Assembly: GCA_002393905.1 (NCBI GenBank)
Contig: DGSJ01000051.1
Coordinates: 1 to 14,422 of the forward strand
Source: Caryophanales bacterium UBA4365
Lineage (GTDB): Bacteria > Bacillota_I > Bacilli_A > RFN20 > CAG-826
Reading direction: 5' to 3'
Length of the DNA stretch: 14,422 nucleotides
Under the pieces are notes generated by a model that worked only from the letters and a program-made list of their open reading frames with translations, did no database searches and had not been told where the DNA came from. The position numbers and the translations under genes are program-made. How positions within the stretch are numbered: the first letter of the stretch is position 1; each line of letters begins with the position of its first letter. Positions 7,301 through 11,926 of this stretch are shown piece after piece.

Positions 7301-7726
7301 GGAACAGCACATCCTGTTTTGTTTAAGATGGCTGGTTCATCTGTTAAGACAGAAGTTACTTCATTTGCTAATACTTCATTAAAAATGAACGATCCAGCAT
7401 ATGAAGGCGATATCACAACTCCTAACTGTGCTTCTAACTATTCAGCTATGAAGACAGCTTACACAGCGTTATCTGATGCTCAAAAGAATGTTTTCCAATA
7501 TTCTGAAGATTATTCAGCTGCTAGAGCCAGACTAAACAACTGGGCTAAAGCCAATGGTGAAACATTCACATACGGTGCTGAAACCCCATTTGCTGCTGGA
7601 AAACTTAATACTCTTTCAGTTGTTTCTAACAACGGCACAGAAGTCGCCATTATCGTTGTGACCGCAATGATTGGTTTATCTGCTTTAGGCGGATTCTTCT
7701 TCATACGTAAACGTAAAGAGATTTAA
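4337..7726 (+). CDS. Large Ig-like cell-surface protein with C-terminal membrane anchor
   Basis: 1129 residues, Ser/Thr-rich and almost free of Cys. Residues 1-27 are a signal peptide (MNKLFTKVATLCVGLAMATG..., AVSA cleavage). At least five bacterial Ig-like repeats (Big_3-like: 'LSSI.V.G...SY..GE.FD..G..V.A.YSD....VT') lie at about 171-248, 251-332, 439-525, 658-741 and 742-825. They alternate with other beta-rich modules at about 40-168, 335-437, 528-655 and 828-1020. A helical stalk (about 1030-1095) leads to a transmembrane helix VAIIVVTAMIGLSALGG at 1103-1119, ending FFFIRKRKEI. There is no LPXTG, so it is probably anchored by the helix itself. This architecture is common in uncultured gut Bacilli; adhesion or carbohydrate binding is inference. 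Its high-GC Gly/Ala/Thr codons stand out from the neighbours. Confidence 0.85.
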   Translation: MNKLFTKVATLCVGLAMATGVGVAVSAGRKDVSPAQADAATMAPGTNGSECTVNGNDGIKVGTSKKGGDMTITVGSGATSLSFYAAAWNGVSGLSLNLTMTVGSATTTSFALTADSGVSNNSPFTLSGTESSYLFTTDLSNVTSESVITLESSIAKRFVVWNATYEADSKTLSSISVSGYTTSFTVGDTFSFGGTVTAHYSDSTSANVTSSATFSGYNMSTAGNYTVTASYTEGAVTKTATYGITVSVPSKTLSSIAITTPPTKTSYEAGELFDSAGMVVTATFSDASTDPVTSSCTFSPSGALTTSDDQITVSYTYAGTTKTATQAITVTAASSITLDPTVTTTFPYQGITLSVSNGVLDNGTDYRVYKGATITVTSTVGDIASISLTYVSTSYDGGGWASSYSPNASTWTSPAATSGSSGEQARITLIVIKLASSDPVQSLSITGSMTKTTYNQNEAWDPTGFTVNAYYESAPSTPVDVTSEVQWSYSPETTASTSTTSVVATASFGGQTANSSAQSVTINAASYTNTTNLTPGNYYIKYVESDTPHYMTSVSGGTGATQTSKTNALVFTFSLVGNDTWQIINETNYLSIGASSTSLSLESTVVTCSIAWDDENSGTRKIGGGSDGRFLAWYASNSEFRTYKSGTLAVTLESAKTVAGFSVYTVGANKNVLKGSTFDASAAAAAGFQARLNYTDSTYDDVTSAATWTLDTATSGTKTLTVSYLTYTDSSVDDMVVYAAVIKTLSVDSSGAKTTYVEGEQLNTADLVIKGYEQDSTEHTLSISDCSFSPANGDILSTSDTSVTVTYTNEDTSTATTTYSITVSAFVGYTKITSTADLVVGESYVLGVENNNHIDDLMGDAKDESATAFRNRVDAASAFNASHTTVTQSGASTAGAVVVTLLSDGSGMFAFYSITDDKYLAGTASGGYFINKSSLSDAGDFAWWTIAFADGLMSVTLKDSTRVLGYNLGSPRFATYASYANNSTTATSGTAHPVLFKMAGSSVKTEVTSFANTSLKMNDPAYEGDITTPNCASNYSAMKTAYTALSDAQKNVFQYSEDYSAARARLNNWAKANGETFTYGAETPFAAGKLNTLSVVSNNGTEVAIIVVTAMIGLSALGGFFFIRKRKEI

Positions 7727-7735
7727 TTATTTCAT

Positions 7736-7772
7736 GGAAGCCTCCAATGGAAACTAAGGAGGCTTCCTTCTT
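7736..7772 (+). terminator. Terminator of the surface-protein gene
   Basis: GGAAGCCTCC and GGAGGCTTCC form a perfect 10-bp, GC-rich stem with a 12-nt loop, followed by TTCTTGT. It begins 9 bp after the stop codon. The T tract is broken. Confidence 0.75.
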
Positions 7773-7774
7773 GT

Positions 7775-7810
7775 ATTATGGGTTTTTTTAAAAAATCCAT
7801 AATGGAGGAA
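7775..7810 (+). promoter_or_regulatory. Hairpin abutting the GNAT-like gene's ribosome binding site
   Basis: ATTATGG-gTTTTTT and AAAAAAt-CCATAAT form a nearly continuous 14-bp inverted repeat (7775-7803). It touches the Shine-Dalgarno sequence GGAGGAA (7804-7810), which lies 7 bp before the ATG. It could limit read-through from the gene upstream or gate translation. Confidence 0.5.
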
Positions 7811-7817
7811 TAAACTA

Positions 7818-8564
7818 ATGATAGATTCTAATTCAAAGAATATTGTTTTCTTTTACAAAAAAGATGGACGTAAATTTCGTTTATACGATAACAATTTATC
7901 TAGTATAAATCTTGAGGATGGTAAATCTGGCAGAATTGTTCCTGCACATTATCAACCATCTAAAACAAACGAAAAGAAGAAAAATCCTTTATATAAAATA
8001 TTGCCTATATCGAATTATGTTGTTAAATATGGTCAACCACATATTGACACCGAAAAGGATACTGAAATGTCTGATTATTTAAATGATCCTAAGAAGGCAT
8101 TACGTGACCATAAAAACAATGTTGCTCGGACATATATTGTTTTTGATCCAGTAAATCCAACTAAACAAATTGGCTATTTCACTCTTTGTATAACTTGTCT
8201 TTATGCACCAAAAGGAACATCAATTAATGGCGAAGTTAATGCATATGATGGATGTAATATTATTAATCAGGATTATTATCCGGCTGTTAAATTGGTAATG
8301 ATTGCTAAGGATGACAATAATTCTTTTGTAAAAATGCAAACCATCTTTGAAAAAGAAATAGCCAAACGAATCTTTAATGTTTTTAAAGAAATTGGAATGG
8401 TATATGTTTATTTAGAATGTTCAGTAGACAATCACAAACTGATTGATTTTTATTCCCAACAACTTCATTTTGATGATTATCCGTATTTCCAAGACGAATT
8501 ACGTGAACATGGTTTAAAAGGAATGATTCAAAGAATTGAATTTATTAATCGCTCATATAAATAA
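7818..8564 (+). CDS. GNAT-fold acetyltransferase-like protein
   Basis: 248 residues. The C-terminal half has GNAT hallmarks in order: strand QIGYFTL (117-123), the strand and start of the CoA-binding turn YPAVKLVMIAKD (154-165), an amphipathic helix IFEKEIAKRIFNVFKEIG (176-193), and the family's closing block YLECSVDNHKLIDFYSQQLHF (198-218). The pyrophosphate-binding Q/RxxGxG/A is not clear: the loop after strand 4 reads DDNNSFVKMQ, so catalysis is uncertain. The first ~95 residues are polar and lysine-rich and match nothing I know. GNATs transfer acetyl groups from acetyl-CoA to proteins, tRNA-bound amino acids or small molecules; some are TA toxins, but no RHH antitoxin gene precedes this one. 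GGAGGAA lies before the ATG. No good promoter is visible between it and the upstream terminator. Confidence 0.6.
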   Translation: MIDSNSKNIVFFYKKDGRKFRLYDNNLSSINLEDGKSGRIVPAHYQPSKTNEKKKNPLYKILPISNYVVKYGQPHIDTEKDTEMSDYLNDPKKALRDHKNNVARTYIVFDPVNPTKQIGYFTLCITCLYAPKGTSINGEVNAYDGCNIINQDYYPAVKLVMIAKDDNNSFVKMQTIFEKEIAKRIFNVFKEIGMVYVYLECSVDNHKLIDFYSQQLHFDDYPYFQDELREHGLKGMIQRIEFINRSYK

Positions 8565-8950
8565 ATTTTGCACTTATTTACACTTATTTTGGCTCTATTA
8601 AGTAAATTGTGGTTTTCTGTTGTTTTAACCGAAAATTACATATCATCGAGATATGAAATTAAATGGATCTGCAACATTCGCTGGTGTTTTATGGGTCTGA
8701 GGTCAAAAACCTATTCTTAAAGCTCGAACATTTGTTTGGGTGTTGAGGACCCGTTAGTCAATTTTGACTAGCGGGTCTTCTTACTATTTGAGATAAAAAT
8801 TGCGCATTTTGTCGAAATTAACTAATCCAAAGGATGCATTAATTATGGTCTCAATAACGTTGTTATTTGCTTCTATAACAGCTTTGTTGATCGCTTTTTG
8901 AATTCGTTAATGGCAAGATCATTCGGAACAGAGCACTTTCAATTTTGAAG
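8565..8950. other. Gene-poor stretch with debris and a short hydrophobic frame
   Basis: ATG at 8653 opens MKLNGSATFAGVLWV and then hits TGA; the frame continues GQKPILKARTFVWVL. This looks like debris. At 8800-8901 a TTG-started frame reads RILSKLTNPKDALIMVSITL and ends with FASITALLIAF before TGA. That is one hydrophobic helix of the size of holin-like or type I toxin peptides, but no convincing ribosome binding site precedes the TTG; an internal ATG at 8845 has AAAGGAT 10 bp upstream. Confidence 0.3.
8748..8779 (+). terminator. Strong hairpin terminator
   Basis: GACCCGTTAGTCAA and TTGACTAGCGGGTC form a long stem with one T-G pair and a minimal loop, then TTCTT. It may end the GNAT-like transcript, whose stop is 184 bp upstream, or a lost gene. 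Confidence 0.65.
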
Positions 8951-8953
8951 TTT

Positions 8954-8982
8954 TTTACAAGTAAAAAGCTATAACTTATAAT
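8954..8982 (+). promoter_or_regulatory. Promoter of a candidate small RNA
   Basis: TTTACA (8954-8959) and TATAAT (8977-8982) are separated by exactly 17 bp. No protein gene starts within the next 200 bp. Confidence 0.7.
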
Positions 8983-8987
8983 GGGGT

Positions 8988-9080
8988 AACCAAAAAATGC
9001 CACTCTCTAAATGTTAGAGAGCCTAAATCTATAAAATAGATAAAGGAAGACCGATTCTCATGTAGAATTGGTCTTTTCTT
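8988..9080 (+). ncRNA. Candidate small structured RNA
   Basis: A consensus promoter and a strong terminator bracket about 93 nt that fold as three hairpins in a row: CTCTCTAA-atg-TTAGAGAG (9003-9021), ATCTAT-aaa-ATAGAT (9028-9042), and the terminator stem (9047-9075). The only reading frame is six codons (8997-9017, MPLSKC). I do not recognise it as 6S, SRP or tmRNA. It could alternatively be an attenuator for the lipoprotein gene at 9202, but that gene has its own promoter at 9147. Confidence 0.5.
9047..9080 (+). terminator. Terminator of the candidate small RNA
   Basis: AAGACCGATTCT and AGAATTGGTCTT form a 12-bp stem with one G-U pair and a 5-nt loop, followed by TTCTTT. Confidence 0.8.
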
Positions 9081-9146
9081 TATGTATGCGTATCATGTGC
9101 ACATACGCAATTATTTAATAAATATATAAAGAAGTATTTTTTAGTA

Positions 9147-9176
9147 TTGTCTTACTCTTGTTTTCTTTAATATAAT
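9147..9176 (+). promoter_or_regulatory. Promoter of the lipoprotein gene
   Basis: TTGTCT (9147-9152) and a perfect TATAAT (9171-9176) are 18 bp apart. The -10 overlaps the ATG at 9175, ruling that codon out as the start. Confidence 0.7.
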
Positions 9177-9201
9177 GGAAATAACTAAGGAAGTTAGATA
9201 T

Positions 9202-9900
9202 ATGAAGAAAATAAATGTTTTTCCTTTGTTAGTTTCTTTATTTGTGCTTGTTTCTTGTAATACTCCTAAAGGAGGAAACAAAGGAAACACAAATAAAGAA
9301 ATAACAAAAGAAGTATATGAAGAATATACTGATCCAAAGAAACTCCTTTTAAAGAGGAATCTTTGTATCACGATTACTAGTGACTATACCTCTAGTTTGA
9401 AACAAGGTCGAAGTATTAGAACAGTTAACCTTGACCAAGGCAAATTAGAGATGAGTATTGAACAAACTAATGATGCACACCCCGATCATGTTCCTAACTA
9501 TGGTTTATTTGGCTATGATGAAAGTAGTGATACCTTATCCTTTGATTGGTATGTCACAAGTTATACAGATTCGGAATTTGATCATTATAATATTCATCAC
9601 CAAGACAATACTCCAGCAAATTTCTCTTATTATGTCACAGAATATCTGGGTTTAATCTTTGATGTCACCTATGATGAGCTAACATATGAAAGTGGTGTAT
9701 ATGTTGCTCATCATCTTACAAAACATGCTTCCGAGGTTGATATAGATATTGATCGATATGAAATCTTCTTTAGTGATTCATTCGTATCAAAGATTAAACT
9801 AACTGGTACGTTTATTGAAGATGATGTCTCCTTTACATATATTCAAGATATTACCTTCTCGAAGTTTAATTCGGTTAGTGTCACTCTCCCATCTATCTAA
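9202..9900 (+). CDS. Predicted surface lipoprotein of unknown function
   Basis: 232 residues from the ATG at 9202, with AAGGAAG 9 bp upstream. The N-terminus MKKINVFPLLVSLFVLVSC is a lipoprotein signal peptide: two lysines, a hydrophobic core and a lipobox LVSC, with Cys19 as the likely lipidated residue. Next comes a polar linker (NTPKGGNKGNTNKEITKEVY), as usual for proteins tethered outside the membrane. The rest is acidic, rich in Asp, Tyr and Ser, and reads as alternating beta strands (e.g. YEIFFSDSFVSKIKLTGTF), reminiscent of LolA/LppX-like half-barrels, but I do not recognise a family. It is monocistronic: it has its own promoter, and the next 250 bp are non-coding. Confidence 0.75.
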   Translation: MKKINVFPLLVSLFVLVSCNTPKGGNKGNTNKEITKEVYEEYTDPKKLLLKRNLCITITSDYTSSLKQGRSIRTVNLDQGKLEMSIEQTNDAHPDHVPNYGLFGYDESSDTLSFDWYVTSYTDSEFDHYNIHHQDNTPANFSYYVTEYLGLIFDVTYDELTYESGVYVAHHLTKHASEVDIDIDRYEIFFSDSFVSKIKLTGTFIEDDVSFTYIQDITFSKFNSVSVTLPSI

Positions 9901-10152
9901 AAATTTTTTCAAATTTCTAAATAACCGAGATTTATCGTAGATTTTACAAAAATATATGAGATTAGCTGGTGGTTTTCATAAATCACCAGATAATCACACA
10001 TAAATTAGCAATATCTAACAATGTAACTTTTAAAATAAAAAAAGTTTCATTTTTATTTTTGGACTGATTAAATTGTAAAAATTTAACAGATAGTGTTTGC
10101 GAACATTGTCGAATTGAATTTTATCCTACCTGCGAGTTAGGAGTGAATTTAT
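9901..10152. other. Non-coding AT-rich stretch with one hairpin
   Basis: No gene seen. CTGGTGGTTT / AAATCACCAG (9966-9989) makes a 10-bp stem with one G-U pair and a 4-nt loop but no T tract. An A/T hairpin AACTTTT...AAAAGTT near 10024-10050 is followed by T-rich sequence and may be a weak terminator of the lipoprotein gene. Confidence 0.4.
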
Positions 10153-10323
10153 ATGAAAAAAACTTTAAAGTTTTGAGTCTTATTGCGATTTTCTTTGTTT
10201 GCTTCTCAAGCATTAGAAACAACTAGAGTAGGAACATATGATGAAGAGAACCACTAGATTACTGTTGATTTATCAACATCAACTGGAACAAACCCTTCCA
10301 CTCGAGAGTTTGCTCTTCAATAA
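10153..10323 (+). pseudogene. Broken exported-protein gene
   Basis: An intact ribosome binding site (TAGGAG) precedes ATG AAA AAA ACT TTA AAG. The frame then stops at once (TGA), but shifting by one base restores a signal peptide (KVLSLIAIFFVCFSS). A third segment reads RVGTYDEENH-stop-ITVDLSTSTGTNPSTREFALQ before TAA. At least one frameshift and two nonsense codons in about 170 bp indicate a decayed secreted or lipoprotein gene, perhaps related to the lipoprotein at 9202. Most of the original length is gone. Confidence 0.5.
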
Positions 10324-10343
10324 CAACCTTTATTAATGTATCA

Positions 10344-10367
10344 GGCCACATTAATATGTGGTCTTTT
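10344..10367 (+). terminator. Terminator before the TA operon
   Basis: GGCCACAT-taat-ATGTGGTC (8-bp stem with one G-U pair) followed by TTTTC. Confidence 0.75.
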
Positions 10368-10376
10368 CATTATATC

Positions 10377-10413
10377 TTTACATAGTTGTATGTTTGTATT
10401 ACAATGTATTACA
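10377..10413 (+). promoter_or_regulatory. Promoter and operator of the RelBE-type operon
   Basis: TTTACA (10377-10382) and TACAAT (10400-10405) are separated by 17 bp. Two copies of the palindrome TGTATTACA (10395-10403 and 10405-10413), 10 bp apart, cover the -10 and the start of transcription. This spacing puts two RHH dimers on the same DNA face, the usual mode of RelB/CopG autorepression. Confidence 0.7.
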
Positions 10414-10427
10414 GAAGAGGTAGTAGT

Positions 10428-10646
10428 ATGGTTATTTCAATTAGAATGAGCAATGAAGAAAGACAACTAGCAGATGCTTATGCGAAACTCAATGGAGTAT
10501 CTTTAAGTGAAGCGATTAAACGTGCTTATTTTGAAAAAATAGAAGATGAGTATGATATTGCTTTAGCAGATGCGGCATTAAGAGAATATGAAAAGAATCC
10601 AAAAACATATACTCACGATGAAATAAAGAAGATGTTGGGTTTATGA
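10428..10646 (+). CDS. relB: RelB/DUF6290-type RHH antitoxin
   Basis: 72 residues from the ATG at 10428, preceded by GAAGAGGT at good spacing; an ATG at 10386 lies inside the promoter and is rejected. MVISIRMSNEERQLADAYAK and NGVSLSEAIKRAYFEKI form the strand-helix-helix DNA-binding fold, and the acidic tail (EDEYDIALADAALREYEKNP...) is the toxin-wrapping segment. It ends KKMLGL, with its TGA overlapping the toxin ATG. RelB-type proteins bind and block the partner toxin and, with it, repress their own promoter; the doubled TGTATTACA site upstream fits that. Confidence 0.85.
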   Translation: MVISIRMSNEERQLADAYAKLNGVSLSEAIKRAYFEKIEDEYDIALADAALREYEKNPKTYTHDEIKKMLGL

Positions 10647-10906
10647 TGTATCAAGTAGAGTATCTTCCGAGTGTCTATAAAACGCTTGAAAAAATGGATA
10701 AGTTCACCAAGCGTATTATTTTAGAATGGATTGAAAAGAACCTTGTTGGATGCTCTAATCCCCGTCTGCATGGTAAGGCACTATCAGCTAATCGAGTTGG
10801 GCAGTGGAGATATCGTGTTGGAGATTATCGAATCATTGCCAAAATTGAAGATAACAAACTAATTATCTTAGTCATCGCGATTGGACATCGAAGAGAAATC
10901 TATTAA
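10643..10906 (+). CDS. relE: RelE/ParE-family toxin
   Basis: 87 residues, or 86 if the second ATG at 10646 is used. The sequence MYQVEYLPSVYKTLEKMDK...LHGKAL...WRYRVGDYRIIA and IGHRREIY is the full RelE/ParE plan: N-terminal strand, two helices, then a beta sheet with the conserved R-Y-R-V-G-D-Y-R core and a C-terminal H-R-R-x-x-Y. RelE enzymes cut mRNA in the ribosomal A site; ParE relatives poison gyrase. The basic and Tyr residues near the end (R83, R84, Y87) favour RelE-like mRNA interferase activity, but this is inference. The ATG overlaps the antitoxin stop, so the two are translationally coupled. A terminator follows directly. Confidence 0.85.
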   Translation: MMYQVEYLPSVYKTLEKMDKFTKRIILEWIEKNLVGCSNPRLHGKALSANRVGQWRYRVGDYRIIAKIEDNKLIILVIAIGHRREIY

Positions 10907-10916
10907 TTGTTGATTG

Positions 10917-10945
10917 GACCACGTATACTTCATCTGTGGTCTTTT
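10917..10945 (+). terminator. Terminator of the RelBE-type operon
   Basis: GACCAC and GTGGTC stem with a 13-nt loop, followed by TTTTC, 10 bp after the toxin stop. The arms echo the terminator at 10344, so near-identical hairpins bracket the operon. Confidence 0.7.
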
Positions 10946-10957
10946 CTTATATCTAAA

Positions 10958-10998
10958 TATCCATGAATTGCATCAATTTCACCAGCAATTCATGGATA
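10958..10998. repeat. Perfect 14-bp inverted repeat
   Basis: TATCCATGAATTGC (10958-10971) and GCAATTCATGGATA (10985-10998) are exact inverted copies with a 13-bp loop. No T tract follows. It sits in the gap between the TA operon and the CBS gene and could be an operator or a cruciform. Confidence 0.75.
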
Positions 10999-11069
10999 AT
11001 TTGGTTAATCATATCTAATCTTCTCTATAAGATATTATCTTTTGATAATGGATGTATTATACTGAATTT

Positions 11070-11477
11070 ATGGAATCCATTATCCCTTTATTAACTCCAA
11101 AGAAAGCAACCTTCTATCTTTTAGAGAACTCGACAATCCGTCAAGTTTTAGAGAAGTTTGATGCGCATAAGTTTACTGTGGTTCCTCTAATTGATGAAGA
11201 AGGTCACTATAAAGGAACATTATCTGAAGGAGACATTCTCCGCTTCATTAAGAATCAAGCCAACTTCAATCTATCACTAGCGGAGAATATCTCCGTGAAA
11301 GATATTGATCATTACCGTCCATATCAATCACTTCATTTTGATGCATCCTTAATGGAGGTCTACACCTTAGCGTTAGACCAGAACTTTGTTCCACTTGTGG
11401 ATGATCAAGATCACTACATTGGAATTATTAAACGTAAAGAAGTTCTCTTATATCTTAACAAGAAGAACAATAAGTAA
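11070..11477 (+). CDS. Paired CBS-domain protein
   Basis: 135 residues from the ATG at 11070. An ATG six codons upstream (11052) is also possible, but MESIIPLLTPK matches the usual N-terminus of this small family and neither start has a ribosome binding site. TATTAT at 11054-11059 is a plausible -10, which would give a leaderless message. CBS1 spans about 15-65 (STIRQVLEKFDAHKFTVVPL...YKGTLSEGDILRFI) and CBS2 about 80-130 (SLMEVYTLALDQNFVPLVDD...YIGIIKRKEVLLYL), with no catalytic domain attached. Stand-alone CBS pairs bind adenine nucleotides; the layout resembles the c-di-AMP-binding DarB/CbpB proteins of Bacilli, but ligand and partner are inference. The palindromic array begins 4 bp after the stop. 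Confidence 0.8.
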   Translation: MESIIPLLTPKKATFYLLENSTIRQVLEKFDAHKFTVVPLIDEEGHYKGTLSEGDILRFIKNQANFNLSLAENISVKDIDHYRPYQSLHFDASLMEVYTLALDQNFVPLVDDQDHYIGIIKRKEVLLYLNKKNNK

Positions 11478-11480
11478 TTT

Positions 11481-11728
11481 GGCACTCGCGAGTGCCGAAT
11501 TGAAACGGTGGTGTAATAACCACCTTTTTAAAAAGCGCACACACTGTGTACGCAATTGAAAAAACGACCACAATGTTGACGTAATTATAAAACCGCAGGC
11601 AGTGTCTGCGGAATTTTGAAAATGGTACGCACTGCGTTCCAAATTAGAAAAGTGAACGCACCGTGTACACAATTTGAAAAGGCCACGCACTGCGTGACCA
11701 ATTTGCTTTTGTCACGTACTGAGTGATG
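11481..11728 (+). repeat. Tandem array of nine covarying palindromic units (period ~29 bp)
   Basis: Palindrome centres lie near 11488, 11515, 11544, 11573, 11602, 11632, 11661, 11690 and 11719, i.e. 27-30 bp apart. Examples: unit 1 GGCACTCGCGAGTGCC (perfect); unit 2 GGTGGT...ACCACC; unit 3 GCGCACACACTGTGTACGC; unit 5 CCGCAGGCAGTGTCTGCGG; unit 6 GGTACGCACTGCGTTCC; unit 8 GGCCACGCACTGCGTGACC. Arms of units 3, 5, 6 and 8 pair at 8 of 9 positions although the sequences differ; units 7 and 9 are weaker. The centre is usually ACTG-like and each unit is followed by AATTTGAAAA or a variant. A period of 29 is not a multiple of three, so the array is not coding. It is not a CRISPR: the palindrome varies while the AT-rich spacer is conserved. 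Confidence 0.85.
11507..11529 (+). terminator. Terminator of the CBS gene, formed by array unit 2
   Basis: GGTGGT-gtaata-ACCACC followed by TTTTT, 30 bp after the CBS stop. It is the only array unit with a T tract, so it may have been recruited as terminator. Confidence 0.55.
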
Positions 11729-11771
11729 AATTACTTCTCATATATGGGGGGGTATATATTACGAAAAAATT

Positions 11772-11838
11772 TTACTTATTATTAATATTATTAAACTATC
11801 TCTAATATCCTGACTATTAATATATTAATAATAAGTAA
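11772..11838. repeat. Long AT-only inverted repeat upstream of the nuclease gene
   Basis: TTACTTATTATTAATATtATTAA written as arms 11772-11794 and 11817-11838: 22 bp pair after one single-base indel, around a 22-bp loop. GGGGGTAT occurs as a direct repeat on both sides (near 11748 and 11844). A shorter AT hairpin holds the equivalent place after the downstream repeat copy (13665-13687). Confidence 0.75.
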
Positions 11839-11852
11839 CATTTGGGGGTATC

Positions 11853-11880
11853 TTGACACCGTTTTTTTAGTCTCTATTTT
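11853..11880 (+). promoter_or_regulatory. Promoter of the nuclease-phosphoesterase operon
   Basis: A perfect -35 TTGACA (11853-11858) is followed 16 bp later by TATTTT (11875-11880); TTTAAT at 11878 is an alternative -10. It lies directly after the long AT hairpin and 46 bp before the gene. Confidence 0.55.
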
Positions 11881-11926
11881 AATATGTGAAAGCGATTTTT
11901 TAAATATTTGAAAGGAGACTAATTAA

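Noticed and set aside
8653..8758. UGA read as tryptophan (frame MKLNGSATFAGVLWV-TGA-GQKP)
   Set aside because: All clear genes in the window use TGG for Trp and stay open under the standard code, and the RelB-type gene ends in TGA, so a recoded UGA is not supported.
11448..11690. Minus-strand open frame of 80 codons across the palindromic array
   Set aside because: It has no ribosome binding site and reads through palindromes whose 29-bp period shifts frame at every unit; it is a shadow of the repeat array.
11481..11728. CRISPR array
   Set aside because: Regular spacing is suggestive, but the repeated part is a variable palindrome, the conserved part is an AT spacer, and there are no cas genes.
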